The notes beneath the pieces were generated by a model. That model was not told the origin of the DNA. It saw only the letters and a list, made by a program, of their open reading frames with translations, and did no database searches. Shown here one piece after another: positions 33,334-43,313 of a stretch of DNA of 64,000 nucleotides (the stretch's first letter is position 1; the number at the start of each line of letters is the position of its first letter). The translations under genes and the position numbers were made by a program. The stretch is from MPNP01 sp965116235 (GTDB lineage Bacteria; Pseudomonadota; Alphaproteobacteria; Rhodobacterales; Rhodobacteraceae), in assembly GCA_965116235.1 (NCBI GenBank), contig OZ220496.1:2418001-2482000 (forward strand), written 5' to 3'.

Positions 33334-34803
33334 TCAACTTGTGCTGCAAATGAGGTTGTATATGGATCGAACACCCCAGCCGGACGGACCCTTGGGAGCG
33401 ACAGCGCCGGGCTTGGGAGGAAAAGCCACTCCGGCAATGTCGAGATGAATCCATGGGCAGTCAGATTTGACAAATCGCTGCAAGAACTGGGCGGCTGTGA
33501 TTGCCCCGGCATACTGCCCTCCAATATTTTTCATATCCGCAAGGCGAGATTCCAGTTGCTTGTCGTAGGCATCATCCAGAGGCTGACGCCACGCTTTTTC
33601 TCCCGCCAACTCAGCGGCCGCCAAGAATTTATCAGTCAGCTTGTCATCATTGGAAAACAGGCCGGCGTACTCATGGCCCAGACTAACGATTATGGCCCCC
33701 GTCAACGTTGCCAGATTGATCATCCATTTTGGCTTGAAGCGTTTCTGCGTGTACCACAGAAGATCAGCCAAGACCAGTCGGCCCTCGGCATCCGTATTCA
33801 GCACTTCGACAGTATCGCCCTTGAGTGATTTCACAATGTCACCGGGTCGTTGGGCATTGTCACCCGGCATGTTTTCAACCAGTCCGACAACGCCGACAAC
33901 ATTGACCCCAGCTCGGGCTCTTGCAACAGCTTTCATCACTCCGGCGACAACACCGGCCCCTGCCATGTCCATCGTCATCTGTTCCATCCCTTTGGCCGGT
34001 TTAAGGGAGATTCCACCGGTATCAAAACATACACCTTTTCCGACGACAGCGTACGGCTTGCCCTTCCCCCCATTCCATTCGATGACGGCAACTTTGGAAG
34101 GACTTGCAGAACCCTGCCCTACAGCAAGCAAGGTTCGCATCCCGATCGAGGCCAGCTCGGCTTCATCAAGAACCTTGACTTTCAGCCCCATGCTTTCCAG
34201 TGCCTGAAGTTCATGGGCGAACTCTGTCGTTGTCAAAGAATTGGCCGGTTCATTGACCAGATCCCGCGTAAAGTGAGCTCCCTCTACTCCGCAGGCCAAA
34301 GTTTTGTATGATTCTTCACATTTATCAGCATCCCTGCACAAGACCGTACACTCTGCAGCCGTGGAGCTCTCATCCTTTTTTTCGGTTTTATACTTGTTGA
34401 ACTTGTATGCTCTGAGGGCTATCCCCTCAGCCACGTGAGCGGTGTGAGGCGCCCCGACATGAACCAAGGTTTTTTTGTTCAGAACCAGTTCACCGATTGC
34501 TCCGCCTGCTTCACGCATAGTGGCTGGCGTTGGGTCGGCGGGCAGTTTGTGAATAACCACCTTGTCCGTTTCAAGCCCGATCGGAAAGTTGATGACGAGT
34601 TGCTCGTTATCCTTCAACTTGCTGAAGTTTTCGGACGTTATGCAACGCGACAGGGCGGGAAACGACTTGTCCAGGAATTCTAGGTCGACACTCAATTGAC
34701 CATCATGTGAGATACACAGAACAAGCTGGTCCCGGGACGTTGTAATATAGCTGAGGTTGGCCGCGGTGGCTTTCACAAAGTTGACAGGGATTGGCATACC
34801 CAT
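33334..34803 (-). CDS. pepA: Leucyl aminopeptidase (M17)
   Basis: A 489-residue two-metal cytosolic aminopeptidase. The hallmark NTDAEGRLVLADLL is present. Other metal and active-site residues are in GKGVCFDTGGISLKP and DMAGAGVVAGVMKA, the bicarbonate/Arg region. The N-terminal macro-like domain (about residues 1-170) is less conserved, as usual. GGAGG six bases before the ATG fixes the start. It is followed at once by holC. Confidence 0.96.
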   Translation of the reverse strand: MGMPIPVNFVKATAANLSYITTSRDQLVLCISHDGQLSVDLEFLDKSFPALSRCITSENFSKLKDNEQLVINFPIGLETDKVVIHKLPADPTPATMREAGGAIGELVLNKKTLVHVGAPHTAHVAEGIALRAYKFNKYKTEKKDESSTAAECTVLCRDADKCEESYKTLACGVEGAHFTRDLVNEPANSLTTTEFAHELQALESMGLKVKVLDEAELASIGMRTLLAVGQGSASPSKVAVIEWNGGKGKPYAVVGKGVCFDTGGISLKPAKGMEQMTMDMAGAGVVAGVMKAVARARAGVNVVGVVGLVENMPGDNAQRPGDIVKSLKGDTVEVLNTDAEGRLVLADLLWYTQKRFKPKWMINLATLTGAIIVSLGHEYAGLFSNDDKLTDKFLAAAELAGEKAWRQPLDDAYDKQLESRLADMKNIGGQYAGAITAAQFLQRFVKSDCPWIHLDIAGVAFPPKPGAVAPKGPSGWGVRSIYNLICSTS

Positions 34804-34879
34804 CTGTTGCCTCCAATTCTAAAGGACAAGAAATACAGCAATTTTGCTATTCGTTTCACGGTAAAATATATCTCCGGCA

Positions 34880-36040
34880 ATGACCAGTCCAACCCGAAAT
34901 CTGAATTTCATGGCACTCACAGTCATCAAATACACCCTGATACGAATCCTGCTGCTATTCGGTTTTTTCATCTCCGTTTGGAGCGGGCTGAACTGGACCA
35001 ATCTCGTGGTCCGGAATCTGGAACAAATCCTTCAATTCGGCCATGATCCTGGCCGCTTGCTTCAACACTTGCTCTACACGCTGATCATCGCGGTAGACAG
35101 AATCTTTCCCTTTGTCGTGTTTCTGACCAGCATTTTCTTTGCCTTTCGGCTTCAGTCAAACAATGAGCTTCACGGCATGCAGGCCATTGGCATGCGAAAT
35201 GCTTTGGCCGTCATGCCCTTTGTCGTGTTTGCCCTGCTCATGTTCGCTGCGGACGTTTATCTCAAGTTTGAACTGCGGCCGCTGAGCCAAGTTCAGATCC
35301 AAAAGCTTGCGAACAGTGTCGAAGACGAAATCACGGTACACGACCATCAAACGGGCAAGTTTCTTGTTTTTCCCAACAACGTCACGCTTTTTGTTGAAAG
35401 GACGTCTGAGGATGGGACTCTGAATGATATCTTTGTTCATATGAACGATACGATGAACGACAACGTTTCGATCACGTTTCTGGCTGAGCAGGGAACAATC
35501 GAGTACACGGATCAAGAAAGCAGGGAGCTACCGATCATTACCCTTAACCAGGGACGCATCTACACTTACAACAGCGCAACCAAACAGAACTACAAGCTGG
35601 TTTTTAATGATGATTTGGAAATCAGCTTGAATCCTCTGACATCCTCTCCGCCCGCTCAAGAGCTGCCGCGAGGATTGCTGGCCGCCTTGCGCGAGCTGCT
35701 CAATTCCACGGACGGACCGCAGGAACGGGCAACGTTCCTGCAGAATTTCAATGACAAGGCGGCCAAGGTCTTGTTCACTTTTCTGGTCGCTCTGCTAGGG
35801 GGAGTCACTGTCGTTTACGGCACCAGTCAGCGCTGGAACATCTGGGTTTCGGTTGGATGTGCCACAATTCTGGCCTTTGGCAGCTTTTTTCTCGGCGAAT
35901 TCGTCGAAGAGAGCGATCAGGTCCGAATGCTGTCATATTCGACCTATTACGTCTCGTCACTCCCTATGCTTTTGGGCATTCTGCTCATGCCGGGCTACGC
36001 TATTTTCAAGCATACACATACTTCAAGAGCAAGACGTTGA
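34880..36040 (+). CDS. lptF: LPS export ABC transporter permease LptF
   Basis: Inner-membrane half of the LptB2FG machine that lifts lipopolysaccharide out of the membrane. Hydrophobic segments at about residues 18-37, 60-90 and 105-125 precede a periplasmic beta-jellyroll domain (about 130-265). Three more membrane segments follow (about 290-380). SNNELHGMQAIGM is the coupling-helix sequence of this family. The 386-residue size is normal. An in-frame ATG at 34910 is an alternative start. It overlaps lptG by three bases. Confidence 0.93.
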   Translation: MTSPTRNLNFMALTVIKYTLIRILLLFGFFISVWSGLNWTNLVVRNLEQILQFGHDPGRLLQHLLYTLIIAVDRIFPFVVFLTSIFFAFRLQSNNELHGMQAIGMRNALAVMPFVVFALLMFAADVYLKFELRPLSQVQIQKLANSVEDEITVHDHQTGKFLVFPNNVTLFVERTSEDGTLNDIFVHMNDTMNDNVSITFLAEQGTIEYTDQESRELPIITLNQGRIYTYNSATKQNYKLVFNDDLEISLNPLTSSPPAQELPRGLLAALRELLNSTDGPQERATFLQNFNDKAAKVLFTFLVALLGGVTVVYGTSQRWNIWVSVGCATILAFGSFFLGEFVEESDQVRMLSYSTYYVSSLPMLLGILLMPGYAIFKHTHTSRARR

Positions 36041-37413
36041 AGGCATATCTGTTAAGGAGGTTTCTTCGAAACTTCATCCTTGTTTTCTTTGTGATTGCCA
36101 GCCTGGGACTGTTCATTGAAGTCACGTCAGCGCGCGGATTGGCCGAAAGCATTGGACTTTCGACCCGAATCTGGATTCTGTCGTCTTCCCTGCTGATACT
36201 TCAGTTTGTCTTTGATGTTCTTCCCCTGATCTTTCTGTTTGCGGCAACGCTCACGACAGTCAACATGATCCAGCGGAACGAATTTTTGGCCTTTGAAGCC
36301 CTCGGACAAAAGCGTCATCATGTGGCCAACGCCCTGATCGGTTTCTCACTGGCCCTCGGGTATGGGTTCTTCATATTGATATTTAACCCCGTGATGCTTG
36401 AGGCCAACAAATTCCATGAAACAATCTTTGATACATCATCAGAGCCCAAACTGTACTTCTACGTCGGGGATCAGATTTGGATACGCTTCAAGATTGGCAA
36501 CCGATCGGCATTTGTACGAGCCGATCGGTACAATTTTGACGAAAAGTCTTTTGAGAACGTCAGTATCTTTCTAGAGACCTTGAGCTCAAACGGAACGGCC
36601 GATGAAGAGACGGATTCTGTGCAACCTGAGGTCGAAACAGGACGAGGTCTGCACAATAATCAAGCCATTGAAATCTGTTATGCTGACAAGATTGCGATCA
36701 CCGACGTGTCCTGGCGGTTCGAGGGCTTGCATTATTGTGAATTTGATGACGAGTTTCAGGACATTACAGTTACCCCCTTTACCCAAGCGAAGATTCCAGT
36801 CATACTGGCCAATATTTCTGCTGAAGAGATTGAGGGACTCACTGCACCCACCGACACGAACGTCTGGAATTACTTCAACATACAACGGCGGCTCGACCAT
36901 CTGGGCTTTTCGTTTCGGGATCACAACATTCACTTCAACATCTTGCTAACCCTTCCCCTTCTTGTGGCCTTGATGGCCGCCATCGGAACCTGTTTTCTGC
37001 CTTACTTTGACCAACAAAACATATACTGGGGTGCATTTTGGATCGTGATCTTCGGCTTGAGCGTGTACTTTCTGAACAATCTCATAAATTCTCTTGGCAA
37101 AAGTCGGGACTTAACACCTCCCCTGATCGCCCTACTCTTTCCCCTGCCCGTGGCCATGACCATCTTCACCGTGATTGGTATCAAGGTCCTGCCCCGGATC
37201 CAAACCCGCAAGCTGTTTCTTTCCAAGATCATGAAGCCACTCAGTCTGCTCGCAGTGGCCTATGGCATGAACTGCCTTGTGTGCTACCAGTTGAATTTGG
37301 AATTGGGCAACAATTTTTGGGTGGCCTGGATATTTCCTTTATCATCGCTCGGCGTCATACTTCTCATTCCTTACATTGAAAGGCAATGGTCAGAAGAACG
37401 GCTTCTGGCTTGA
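36037..37413 (+). CDS. lptG: LPS export ABC transporter permease LptG
   Basis: Partner of LptF with the same plan: N-terminal membrane segments, a coupling helix (RNEFLAFEALGQKRHHV), a periplasmic domain (about residues 130-300) and C-terminal membrane segments. At 458 residues it is longer than E. coli LptG; the extra part lies in the periplasmic domain and the C-terminus. A TTG at 36037, overlapping the lptF stop as TTGA, is the best start; the longer open frame lies inside lptF, and no suitable ATG is near. Confidence 0.9.
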   Translation: MKAYLLRRFLRNFILVFFVIASLGLFIEVTSARGLAESIGLSTRIWILSSSLLILQFVFDVLPLIFLFAATLTTVNMIQRNEFLAFEALGQKRHHVANALIGFSLALGYGFFILIFNPVMLEANKFHETIFDTSSEPKLYFYVGDQIWIRFKIGNRSAFVRADRYNFDEKSFENVSIFLETLSSNGTADEETDSVQPEVETGRGLHNNQAIEICYADKIAITDVSWRFEGLHYCEFDDEFQDITVTPFTQAKIPVILANISAEEIEGLTAPTDTNVWNYFNIQRRLDHLGFSFRDHNIHFNILLTLPLLVALMAAIGTCFLPYFDQQNIYWGAFWIVIFGLSVYFLNNLINSLGKSRDLTPPLIALLFPLPVAMTIFTVIGIKVLPRIQTRKLFLSKIMKPLSLLAVAYGMNCLVCYQLNLELGNNFWVAWIFPLSSLGVILLIPYIERQWSEERLLA

Positions 37414-39692
37414 GCTGTACTTCGACCAAACGAAAAACCGTACTCAGGACGCTGCTTGCCATGTTGGAACCCATGAAGCCTTCCGAACATCTGCGTGTTG
37501 ACTGTGCAGGCGGTTCCTCTCGCAGCGGCATTGTGAAAAGCATAGGGATATTGACTTCTCTCTTGCTTGCTGGCGCTTTTGGAACGGCTCCGATCCAGGC
37601 CGACGAAGAATTGACTGGAACAGAGGTTGTCGCCGATGAAATCGTCCTCGGTAAAGATACCTCGTTCTCGGCTTATGGAGACGTTGAAATACGCACCCCC
37701 AATGAACTCATTCAGGCGCCCAGAATTATATTTGACGGCGAACGGCTCGAGGTTTTCGGGCCCATTCACGTAACCGACAAGGCCGGAAATGTGGCTAAAT
37801 CTGAATATGGGCAGCTTTCAGCCGACTACCAGGAGATGATACTCCGGAACATCAAGGCATTTTATAACCGACGCCTGCAGATCGTGGCTGACGAAGAGCA
37901 CAAGACACCCGAAGGATTCATCGTTTTCAACAATATTGCCGTGACAACCTGTACGGTATGCCAGGCCGGCGAAGAGCCCATATGGTATTTTCAGGCCAGT
38001 GCACTGATTACGGACGAGGTCGGAGAGCGCATCTATCTGAAGGATGCCAAGTTCAAGATCTGGGAGCAAACCGTGTTTTACATGCCTTGGCTGTCTCTGG
38101 CCAACCCATCCATGGGAAATGCCTCCGGCTTCCTGACTCCCGAAATCTCATTTGGCGGTGATGAGGATCTGACTGTAGTGGTTCCCTATTATCACTCGAT
38201 CAGTCCTGCTACCGATCTTGAGCTGTCATTTGGTGCCAACTCAAACGCCAAATTTCGACTTGGCTACGATCTGCGACACCGCTTCGCCGGCGGCTGGATT
38301 GATGTGGCCGGTACAGCGCCCTTAAACGACCGCTCACTCATCGAGAAGGATTTCATTGTCAAAGGAGCGTGGGATGTCAACTCTGACAATCAGATCAGGT
38401 TTCTAGGTACGAACACAAGTGACACGAATGACGGGTATCCAAAGGGAGTTTTTCCTGATCGGCACAGCCTGATATTTGGTGAATACGACAACAATTCCGA
38501 TTATGGTCGAACCTCTTTGCGACTTGTCACGCTTGATCCTCTCGACGATATCCATGGCAACGTGTCACACAACAATCTTGGTACATTGACCCAACTTCGT
38601 TGGCAATCACCGGATTTGCTGCCCCTTTTCGACACATTTCTCGGATTGACCGCTGAAGTAAAGTCGATCAACAATGTTCTTGATGAAGTCGACTACTCGA
38701 GTGCCTCTTTATTGGGAGAGTTACGTGCGATCACAGTATTCGATTCTGGAATCAGCATGATCAATCACGTGTTTGTCTTGGGTACAGGGTTTGACTGGAA
38801 CACGGGGACTATCACTGACAATTCGACCCATGCCAAAATCGCCGTGGTCACAGACCTCAATTATCCCCTGATTTTTTCCAGTGCGAATGCTACCCACGTT
38901 CTGGAGCCTTTTGTTCAGATTGCATGGGTTGACGAGAACAATCCCAAGCTGCCCTATGCCCGTTCGCAGGACTTGCAGCATTGGCGTGAACTGGATCGCT
39001 CACGTCTCGTGACACCCTACCAGTTCAATCCCACCCCTGGTTTGGGCGATGGTCGCGAAGTCAATGTCGGGGTGAAATACTCGGTCTTTGGAGCTGACAA
39101 TAAGTTTGAACTGACCATTGGCCGAACTTACAAGGAACTGCACAGGGACATGACGACCGGACGGAAAGTGTTTTATGAACAGTCAGAGCGAGAACATTAC
39201 GTTGTCGAGACAAGGGTGAGTCTGGGCCCCAACCTCGACCTTAACGCCCTGGTGGTAACGAGCAATGATCTCAAGCCGGTTCGTTCGGATTTCGAAATCT
39301 ACTACTCAAGGAAAAGTTATGAGTTTGGCATCTCATACGAACGCATTGACATAGACAATCAACATATTGGGGATCTGCTCGAGGCCGAGGGCCGCAAGAG
39401 CGCGTCGGATCCTGATCCGCGTGATCCCAAGGCATTGTCCCTTTTTGCAAAGGTCCCTTTGGGCGACCGATGGAGCGCTTTCACGAATGCCGACCTTGAT
39501 CTGACAAGATTTGCCAACAGAACAATTGAAGCTGGCTTCGTATATGCCTATAATTGTCTGGAAATATTGGTGACCGCGAATCGGAAACTGCCCACGGCAA
39601 CCAACGCACTGTCGAAAACGGACTATGGGATTCGCCTGACTCTGACCAGTCTGACTTCGGCCGCGGGCCGGAGTTGCCTGACACCGCAATGA
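37386..39692 (+). CDS. lptD: LPS-assembly protein LptD
   Basis: Outer-membrane beta-barrel that inserts lipopolysaccharide into the outer leaflet. A signal peptide (IGILTSLLLAGAFGTAPIQA) is followed by the periplasmic OstA/LptA-like domain, which includes GTEVVADEIVLGKDTSFSAYGDVEIR. The long barrel domain starts near MPWLSLANPSMGNASGFLTPEI. Cys residues in TCTVCQAG could take part in the disulfides that activate LptD. The predicted pre-sequence before the signal peptide is long, so in-frame ATGs at 37461 or 37473 may be the real start. It overlaps the 3-prime end of lptG by 28 bases. Confidence 0.92.
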   Translation: MVRRTASGLSCTSTKRKTVLRTLLAMLEPMKPSEHLRVDCAGGSSRSGIVKSIGILTSLLLAGAFGTAPIQADEELTGTEVVADEIVLGKDTSFSAYGDVEIRTPNELIQAPRIIFDGERLEVFGPIHVTDKAGNVAKSEYGQLSADYQEMILRNIKAFYNRRLQIVADEEHKTPEGFIVFNNIAVTTCTVCQAGEEPIWYFQASALITDEVGERIYLKDAKFKIWEQTVFYMPWLSLANPSMGNASGFLTPEISFGGDEDLTVVVPYYHSISPATDLELSFGANSNAKFRLGYDLRHRFAGGWIDVAGTAPLNDRSLIEKDFIVKGAWDVNSDNQIRFLGTNTSDTNDGYPKGVFPDRHSLIFGEYDNNSDYGRTSLRLVTLDPLDDIHGNVSHNNLGTLTQLRWQSPDLLPLFDTFLGLTAEVKSINNVLDEVDYSSASLLGELRAITVFDSGISMINHVFVLGTGFDWNTGTITDNSTHAKIAVVTDLNYPLIFSSANATHVLEPFVQIAWVDENNPKLPYARSQDLQHWRELDRSRLVTPYQFNPTPGLGDGREVNVGVKYSVFGADNKFELTIGRTYKELHRDMTTGRKVFYEQSEREHYVVETRVSLGPNLDLNALVVTSNDLKPVRSDFEIYYSRKSYEFGISYERIDIDNQHIGDLLEAEGRKSASDPDPRDPKALSLFAKVPLGDRWSAFTNADLDLTRFANRTIEAGFVYAYNCLEILVTANRKLPTATNALSKTDYGIRLTLTSLTSAAGRSCLTPQ

Positions 39693-39708
39693 CAACAGGG
39701 TTTAAGAA

Positions 39709-40908
39709 ATGAAACTGACGAAACTGCTGGCTCTCATCATATGCTCAAGCTTGATGTCAGCATCGGCATCGTCCGCACAATCGGACTTGTTTGGCACGGC
39801 CATATCAGTTAATGGAGCGGCCATAAGCAACTATGAGATCGACCAGCGCGTGCGCTTCTATCGGGCAATCGGCATCTCGGGAGGCTTGCGGAATTTTGCT
39901 GAAAACGCCCTCGTCGAGGAGCGCATCTATCTACAGGCTGCTGAACGTCTGGATATCAGAATCTCTAATCGCGATATTCTCGAGGGTGCTATCGAGTACG
40001 CTGGTGGCAGAAATCAGAGTCTGGAGGGCTTTCTGAACATTCTAGGCAGCAGCGGAGTGACAAAGGAATCCTACTTCGATTTCGTGCGAGCCGGCCTGGC
40101 CTGGCGACGTGTAGTCGCTGCCCGATTCGTTTCAAAGGCCCAGAGTATCGGGGTCGAAGAGGTTGATGAGCGGCTGGAGCTTGAACTCAAGCAGACCAAC
40201 CGGTTTGTAAACCTGATGGAAATTGGCATCCCAGTCGACCCCAACGACCCTGAGCAGAGTCGCTTGATTGCCAATGAGATTGTTAGCCAAATCAATACGG
40301 CCGCCGACTTTTCGGAAACGGCTCGAGTCTATTCAGCGGTCAGTTCAAACCGGCAAGGCGGTCGATTGGGCTGGCTGAATTACGACGGTCTTAACCAACA
40401 GGTCTTGGATCTGATTGAGACAACTTCGCCAGGTCGTATTACTCAAACGCTTATGGTCAATGACGTAATTTATGTCTTTTTTGTTGTGGACAAGCGAACG
40501 GAGGTCTTGGGGGCCAATCCGACCGTGATTGAATTCATGACATTGCAGATGACGGCGGATGCTCAGCCGACAGCCAGTGGAGCACTCAGACAAAGTCGAA
40601 ACTGCAAGGATTTCAAGGAAGCCGCCCGCGAATTTCCGGCTGAAAGTTTCGAGCATTTGCGGGTTGCGGCCGGACAGCCACTGGGCGGCTTTGAAGCAGC
40701 ACTAGACAACCTTGACAACAACGAGATCACGCAAGTGACCCGAGACGAGGGAACGCTTGTCATTGTCATGCTGTGCAAGCGAGAATACGTCGCTGACAAT
40801 GAGACACGGCTGGGCATACTTTCTCAGCTTCAGGAGAGGCGACTGGATCAGCTTGCTGACAGTTATCTGGAAAACCTGAAAGCTTCTGCTGTTGTTCGTC
40901 GCAAGTGA
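39709..40908 (+). CDS. surA: Periplasmic chaperone/peptidyl-prolyl isomerase SurA
   Basis: Helps outer-membrane proteins, including LptD, reach the BAM complex. A signal peptide (MKLTKLLALIICSSLMSASASSA) is followed by the SurA N-terminal chaperone domain with AISVNGAAISNYEIDQRV. One parvulin-like domain is visible near residues 165-265, ending in SSNRQGGRLGWLNYDGL. The C-terminal helix (ENLKASAVVRRK) completes the chaperone core. At 399 residues it is normal for Alphaproteobacteria. It lies 16 bases after lptD and overlaps pdxA. Confidence 0.92.
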   Translation: MKLTKLLALIICSSLMSASASSAQSDLFGTAISVNGAAISNYEIDQRVRFYRAIGISGGLRNFAENALVEERIYLQAAERLDIRISNRDILEGAIEYAGGRNQSLEGFLNILGSSGVTKESYFDFVRAGLAWRRVVAARFVSKAQSIGVEEVDERLELELKQTNRFVNLMEIGIPVDPNDPEQSRLIANEIVSQINTAADFSETARVYSAVSSNRQGGRLGWLNYDGLNQQVLDLIETTSPGRITQTLMVNDVIYVFFVVDKRTEVLGANPTVIEFMTLQMTADAQPTASGALRQSRNCKDFKEAAREFPAESFEHLRVAAGQPLGGFEAALDNLDNNEITQVTRDEGTLVIVMLCKREYVADNETRLGILSQLQERRLDQLADSYLENLKASAVVRRK

Positions 40909-41890
40909 TCCCATAGTCGCCCTGACTTCAGGAGAACCCGCGGGCGTTGGTCTTGAACTTTCCCTGGCTGCATGGCAGGAGTTGAGATTCTCCCAGCCGT
41001 TCTTCATCATTGCCGATCGCAATCATCTGGCCGCCAGGATCGGCTCGCATCATTTTGTCGAAATCGCATCACCCCGCGAATGCCGGGATGCATTCACTCG
41101 AAACTTGCCACTCCTCCACCAATCCTTTCCCGAGGATGCAAAGCCCGGCTATGTACGGCCCGAAAATGCTCCGGGAGTCGTCCGTTCAATCCAGACTGCT
41201 GCACGTTTGGCCACGCAGGGGGATGTGGCCGCCATATGCACAAACCCAATCACCAAAAGTGTGTTTCGACATGCCGCAGGAAAGGATTTTTCTGGCCATA
41301 CCGAATTCCTGGCCGATTTATGCGATGTGCCCTTAACGGCCATGATGCTAACCTGCGAGGATTTTCGAGTTGTTCCGGTTACAGGACACATGTCGCTGGC
41401 TGAAGTTCCCCAAGCTTTGACTCTAGCGCGGCTGAGGGCAGTCATTGAGATCTGCATCGACGCACTCAAGAATGATTTTGGCGTGTCTGACCCTGTCATA
41501 AATCTGGCCGGCCTTAATCCTCATGCCGGCGAAGGAGGACTGTTTGGCACCGAAGAACAAACAATCATGATTCCAGTGATAGAGGAGTTCAATGCCAAGG
41601 GAATAACTCTTCAAGGTCCCTTTTCGGCGGACACATTGTTTCGTGACGAGATGCGAGAGCGTTGTGACCTTATTCTTTGCATGTATCATGATCAGGCGTT
41701 GATTCCGATCAAGACTCTTTTTTTTCATGAAACGGTCAACGTGACTCTGGGATTGCCGATAATACGCACCTCACCCGATCACGGCACAGCTCTGGACATT
41801 GCCGGCCAGTTCGTGGCGAACGCGTCGAGTCTGACAGAAGCCATACGTCTGGCGGGTCAACTTGCCCGAAGCCGATACGGGAATGTCTGA
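40892..41890 (+). CDS. pdxA: 4-hydroxythreonine-4-phosphate dehydrogenase
   Basis: Oxidises 4-phosphohydroxy-threonine in the DXP-dependent pyridoxal phosphate pathway. Motifs include LTSGEPAGVG at the start, the metal-binding His in SGHTEFLAD, LNPHAGEGGLFG and MYHDQALIPIKTL. RTSPDHGTALDIAG completes the signature. It is 332 residues. The start appears to be a TTG 17 bases before the end of surA, since no ATG or GTG is available in frame before the conserved N-terminus. It overlaps rsmA by eight bases. Confidence 0.95.
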   Translation: MFVASDPIVALTSGEPAGVGLELSLAAWQELRFSQPFFIIADRNHLAARIGSHHFVEIASPRECRDAFTRNLPLLHQSFPEDAKPGYVRPENAPGVVRSIQTAARLATQGDVAAICTNPITKSVFRHAAGKDFSGHTEFLADLCDVPLTAMMLTCEDFRVVPVTGHMSLAEVPQALTLARLRAVIEICIDALKNDFGVSDPVINLAGLNPHAGEGGLFGTEEQTIMIPVIEEFNAKGITLQGPFSADTLFRDEMRERCDLILCMYHDQALIPIKTLFFHETVNVTLGLPIIRTSPDHGTALDIAGQFVANASSLTEAIRLAGQLARSRYGNV

Positions 41891-42722
41891 ACAAAGCGCT
41901 TCCCTCACTCCAATTCGGGATGTGGTAGCCAAATACGAGCTCACAGCCCGAAGGTCATTGGGGCAGAACTATCTTTGTGACATCAATCTCACCAACAAAA
42001 TTGCTCAGTCGGCGGGCAGTCTTCATGATAGCACTGTCGTTGAAATTGGGCCCGGACCAGGTGGACTGACTCGATCATTGCTGGATCATGGAGCCAAAAG
42101 AGTGATCGCCGTTGAACTGGACAAACGGTTTGGTCCGGCACTGAGTGATATCCGGAAGCATTATGGGGACAGATTTGAGCATGTCTGCATGAATGGGCTG
42201 GAATTCAATTACCGCACATTAGGCAACGATCCTATCCGAATTTTCAGCAATCTCCCCTTCAATTCCGGAACGAAATTCCTGATCAACTGGCTTACGGTTC
42301 CATGCTGGCCGCCATTCTGGTCAAGCTTGACTCTCCTGTTTCAAAAGGAAGTGGCAGACCGTATTGTGGCTCGGCCGCGCCGCAAGTCTTACGGTCGTCT
42401 TTCAGTCCTGGCACAGCTCCGGAGTCATCCCCAAGTTATCATGTCCATCTCCGCACAAGCCTTCACACCGGTTCCCAAGGTGAATTCGACTCTGGTCCAG
42501 CTGACGCCAAAAGCCTCACCGATCCCGGAGGACAGGATGCCGTTGTTCCAAGACGTTGTTCGTTCATGCTTTCAACACAGGCGCAAAATGATCCGGACCA
42601 GCCTGAAATCTCGGTCCGCGGACATTGATGATGCAATCAAGAAATCGGGTCTTAGCCCTAACATGCGGCCTGAACAAATACCGGTTTCAAGCTTCGTGAA
42701 GCTATTTCAGAATTTGCTGTGA
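41883..42722 (+). CDS. rsmA: 16S rRNA dimethyladenosine transferase
   Basis: Dimethylates two adjacent adenines near the 3-prime end of 16S rRNA (KsgA). The SAM-binding loop is VVEIGPGPGGLTRSLL and the acidic ribose-binding residue is in VIAVELDKR. The catalytic IFSNLPFNSG corresponds to the family NLPY/F motif. ARRSLGQNYLCD at the start is standard. It is 279 residues from the ATG at 41883; a TTG at 41862 is an alternative. It is the last gene of the lptF-to-rsmA run. Confidence 0.95.
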   Translation: MSEQSASLTPIRDVVAKYELTARRSLGQNYLCDINLTNKIAQSAGSLHDSTVVEIGPGPGGLTRSLLDHGAKRVIAVELDKRFGPALSDIRKHYGDRFEHVCMNGLEFNYRTLGNDPIRIFSNLPFNSGTKFLINWLTVPCWPPFWSSLTLLFQKEVADRIVARPRRKSYGRLSVLAQLRSHPQVIMSISAQAFTPVPKVNSTLVQLTPKASPIPEDRMPLFQDVVRSCFQHRRKMIRTSLKSRSADIDDAIKKSGLSPNMRPEQIPVSSFVKLFQNLL

Positions 42723-42723
42723 C

Positions 42724-42767
42724 CCGTTCAGGGAACGGTTTGGATTGATCTGAATTCGTTCAAATCA
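42724..42767. terminator. Paired hairpins between rsmA and the DUF4167 gene
   Basis: CCGTTC-AGG-GAACGG (42724-42738) is followed by TTT. A second stem, TGATCTGAA-TTCG-TTCAAATCA (42746-42767, one mismatch), runs into the end of the convergent gene. Together they are well placed to stop transcription from both sides. Confidence 0.5.
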
Positions 42768-43134
42768 GTGAGTTAGATTCCGGCTTCGGCTTTTTTTCGA
42801 CGGCTTCGACGGGCGCTTCAAGCCCTTGAACGGGAGCCTTCTTCCCATTGACCTGCCGGGAGTGAGCCGCGTTGCTTCGCAAGTTCTCGTTTTCTTTTTG
42901 CTTTTCTAGCAATCGAATGTAATGCTCGGCGTGTTGCGTGTAGTTCTCGGCAACGATTCGGTCTCCCCCCAGCAAAGCATCACGGGCCATTGCCTGATAC
43001 TTTTCAATAATCTGGAGTGAATTGCCTCTGACCTTGCCATCGGGGCCTGAGCTTTCAAACACTCTGTTGGTCGTGTTCGATGGAGACCCTTTTCTGGACC
43101 GACCGCGAGTTCGAGGAGGTCTACTGTTTCGCAT
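42760..43134 (-). CDS. DUF4167 basic protein
   Basis: A 124-residue protein. The conserved core, GPDGKVRGNSLQIIEKYQAMARDALLGGDRIVAENYTQHAEHYIRLL (about residues 30-76), is the DUF4167 domain of Alphaproteobacteria. The N-terminus is Arg/Ser-rich (RPPRTRGRSRKG), and the C-terminal part looks disordered, with alternating charged residues. Nucleic-acid binding is a reasonable guess from the basic start, but no function is known. It follows prmC on the same strand after 179 bases, a conserved neighbourhood. Confidence 0.88.
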   Translation of the reverse strand: MRNSRPPRTRGRSRKGSPSNTTNRVFESSGPDGKVRGNSLQIIEKYQAMARDALLGGDRIVAENYTQHAEHYIRLLEKQKENENLRSNAAHSRQVNGKKAPVQGLEAPVEAVEKKPKPESNSLI

Positions 43135-43313
43135 CTTTTTTCATCCCTCTATCCTTTCCGTTCAAGGTTTTGTTGCCATCACGGCAAACTCTCATGCCCG
43201 CTTTCACGAAATCCTTGTCAGCGACCATTGCAGTTGAAAGTTTCAGTTCTTTTTGATTCGGTTATACAGTCGAGTGGCAGCGATGAGAGGACATGGGCCA
43301 TTCGCTACAGACA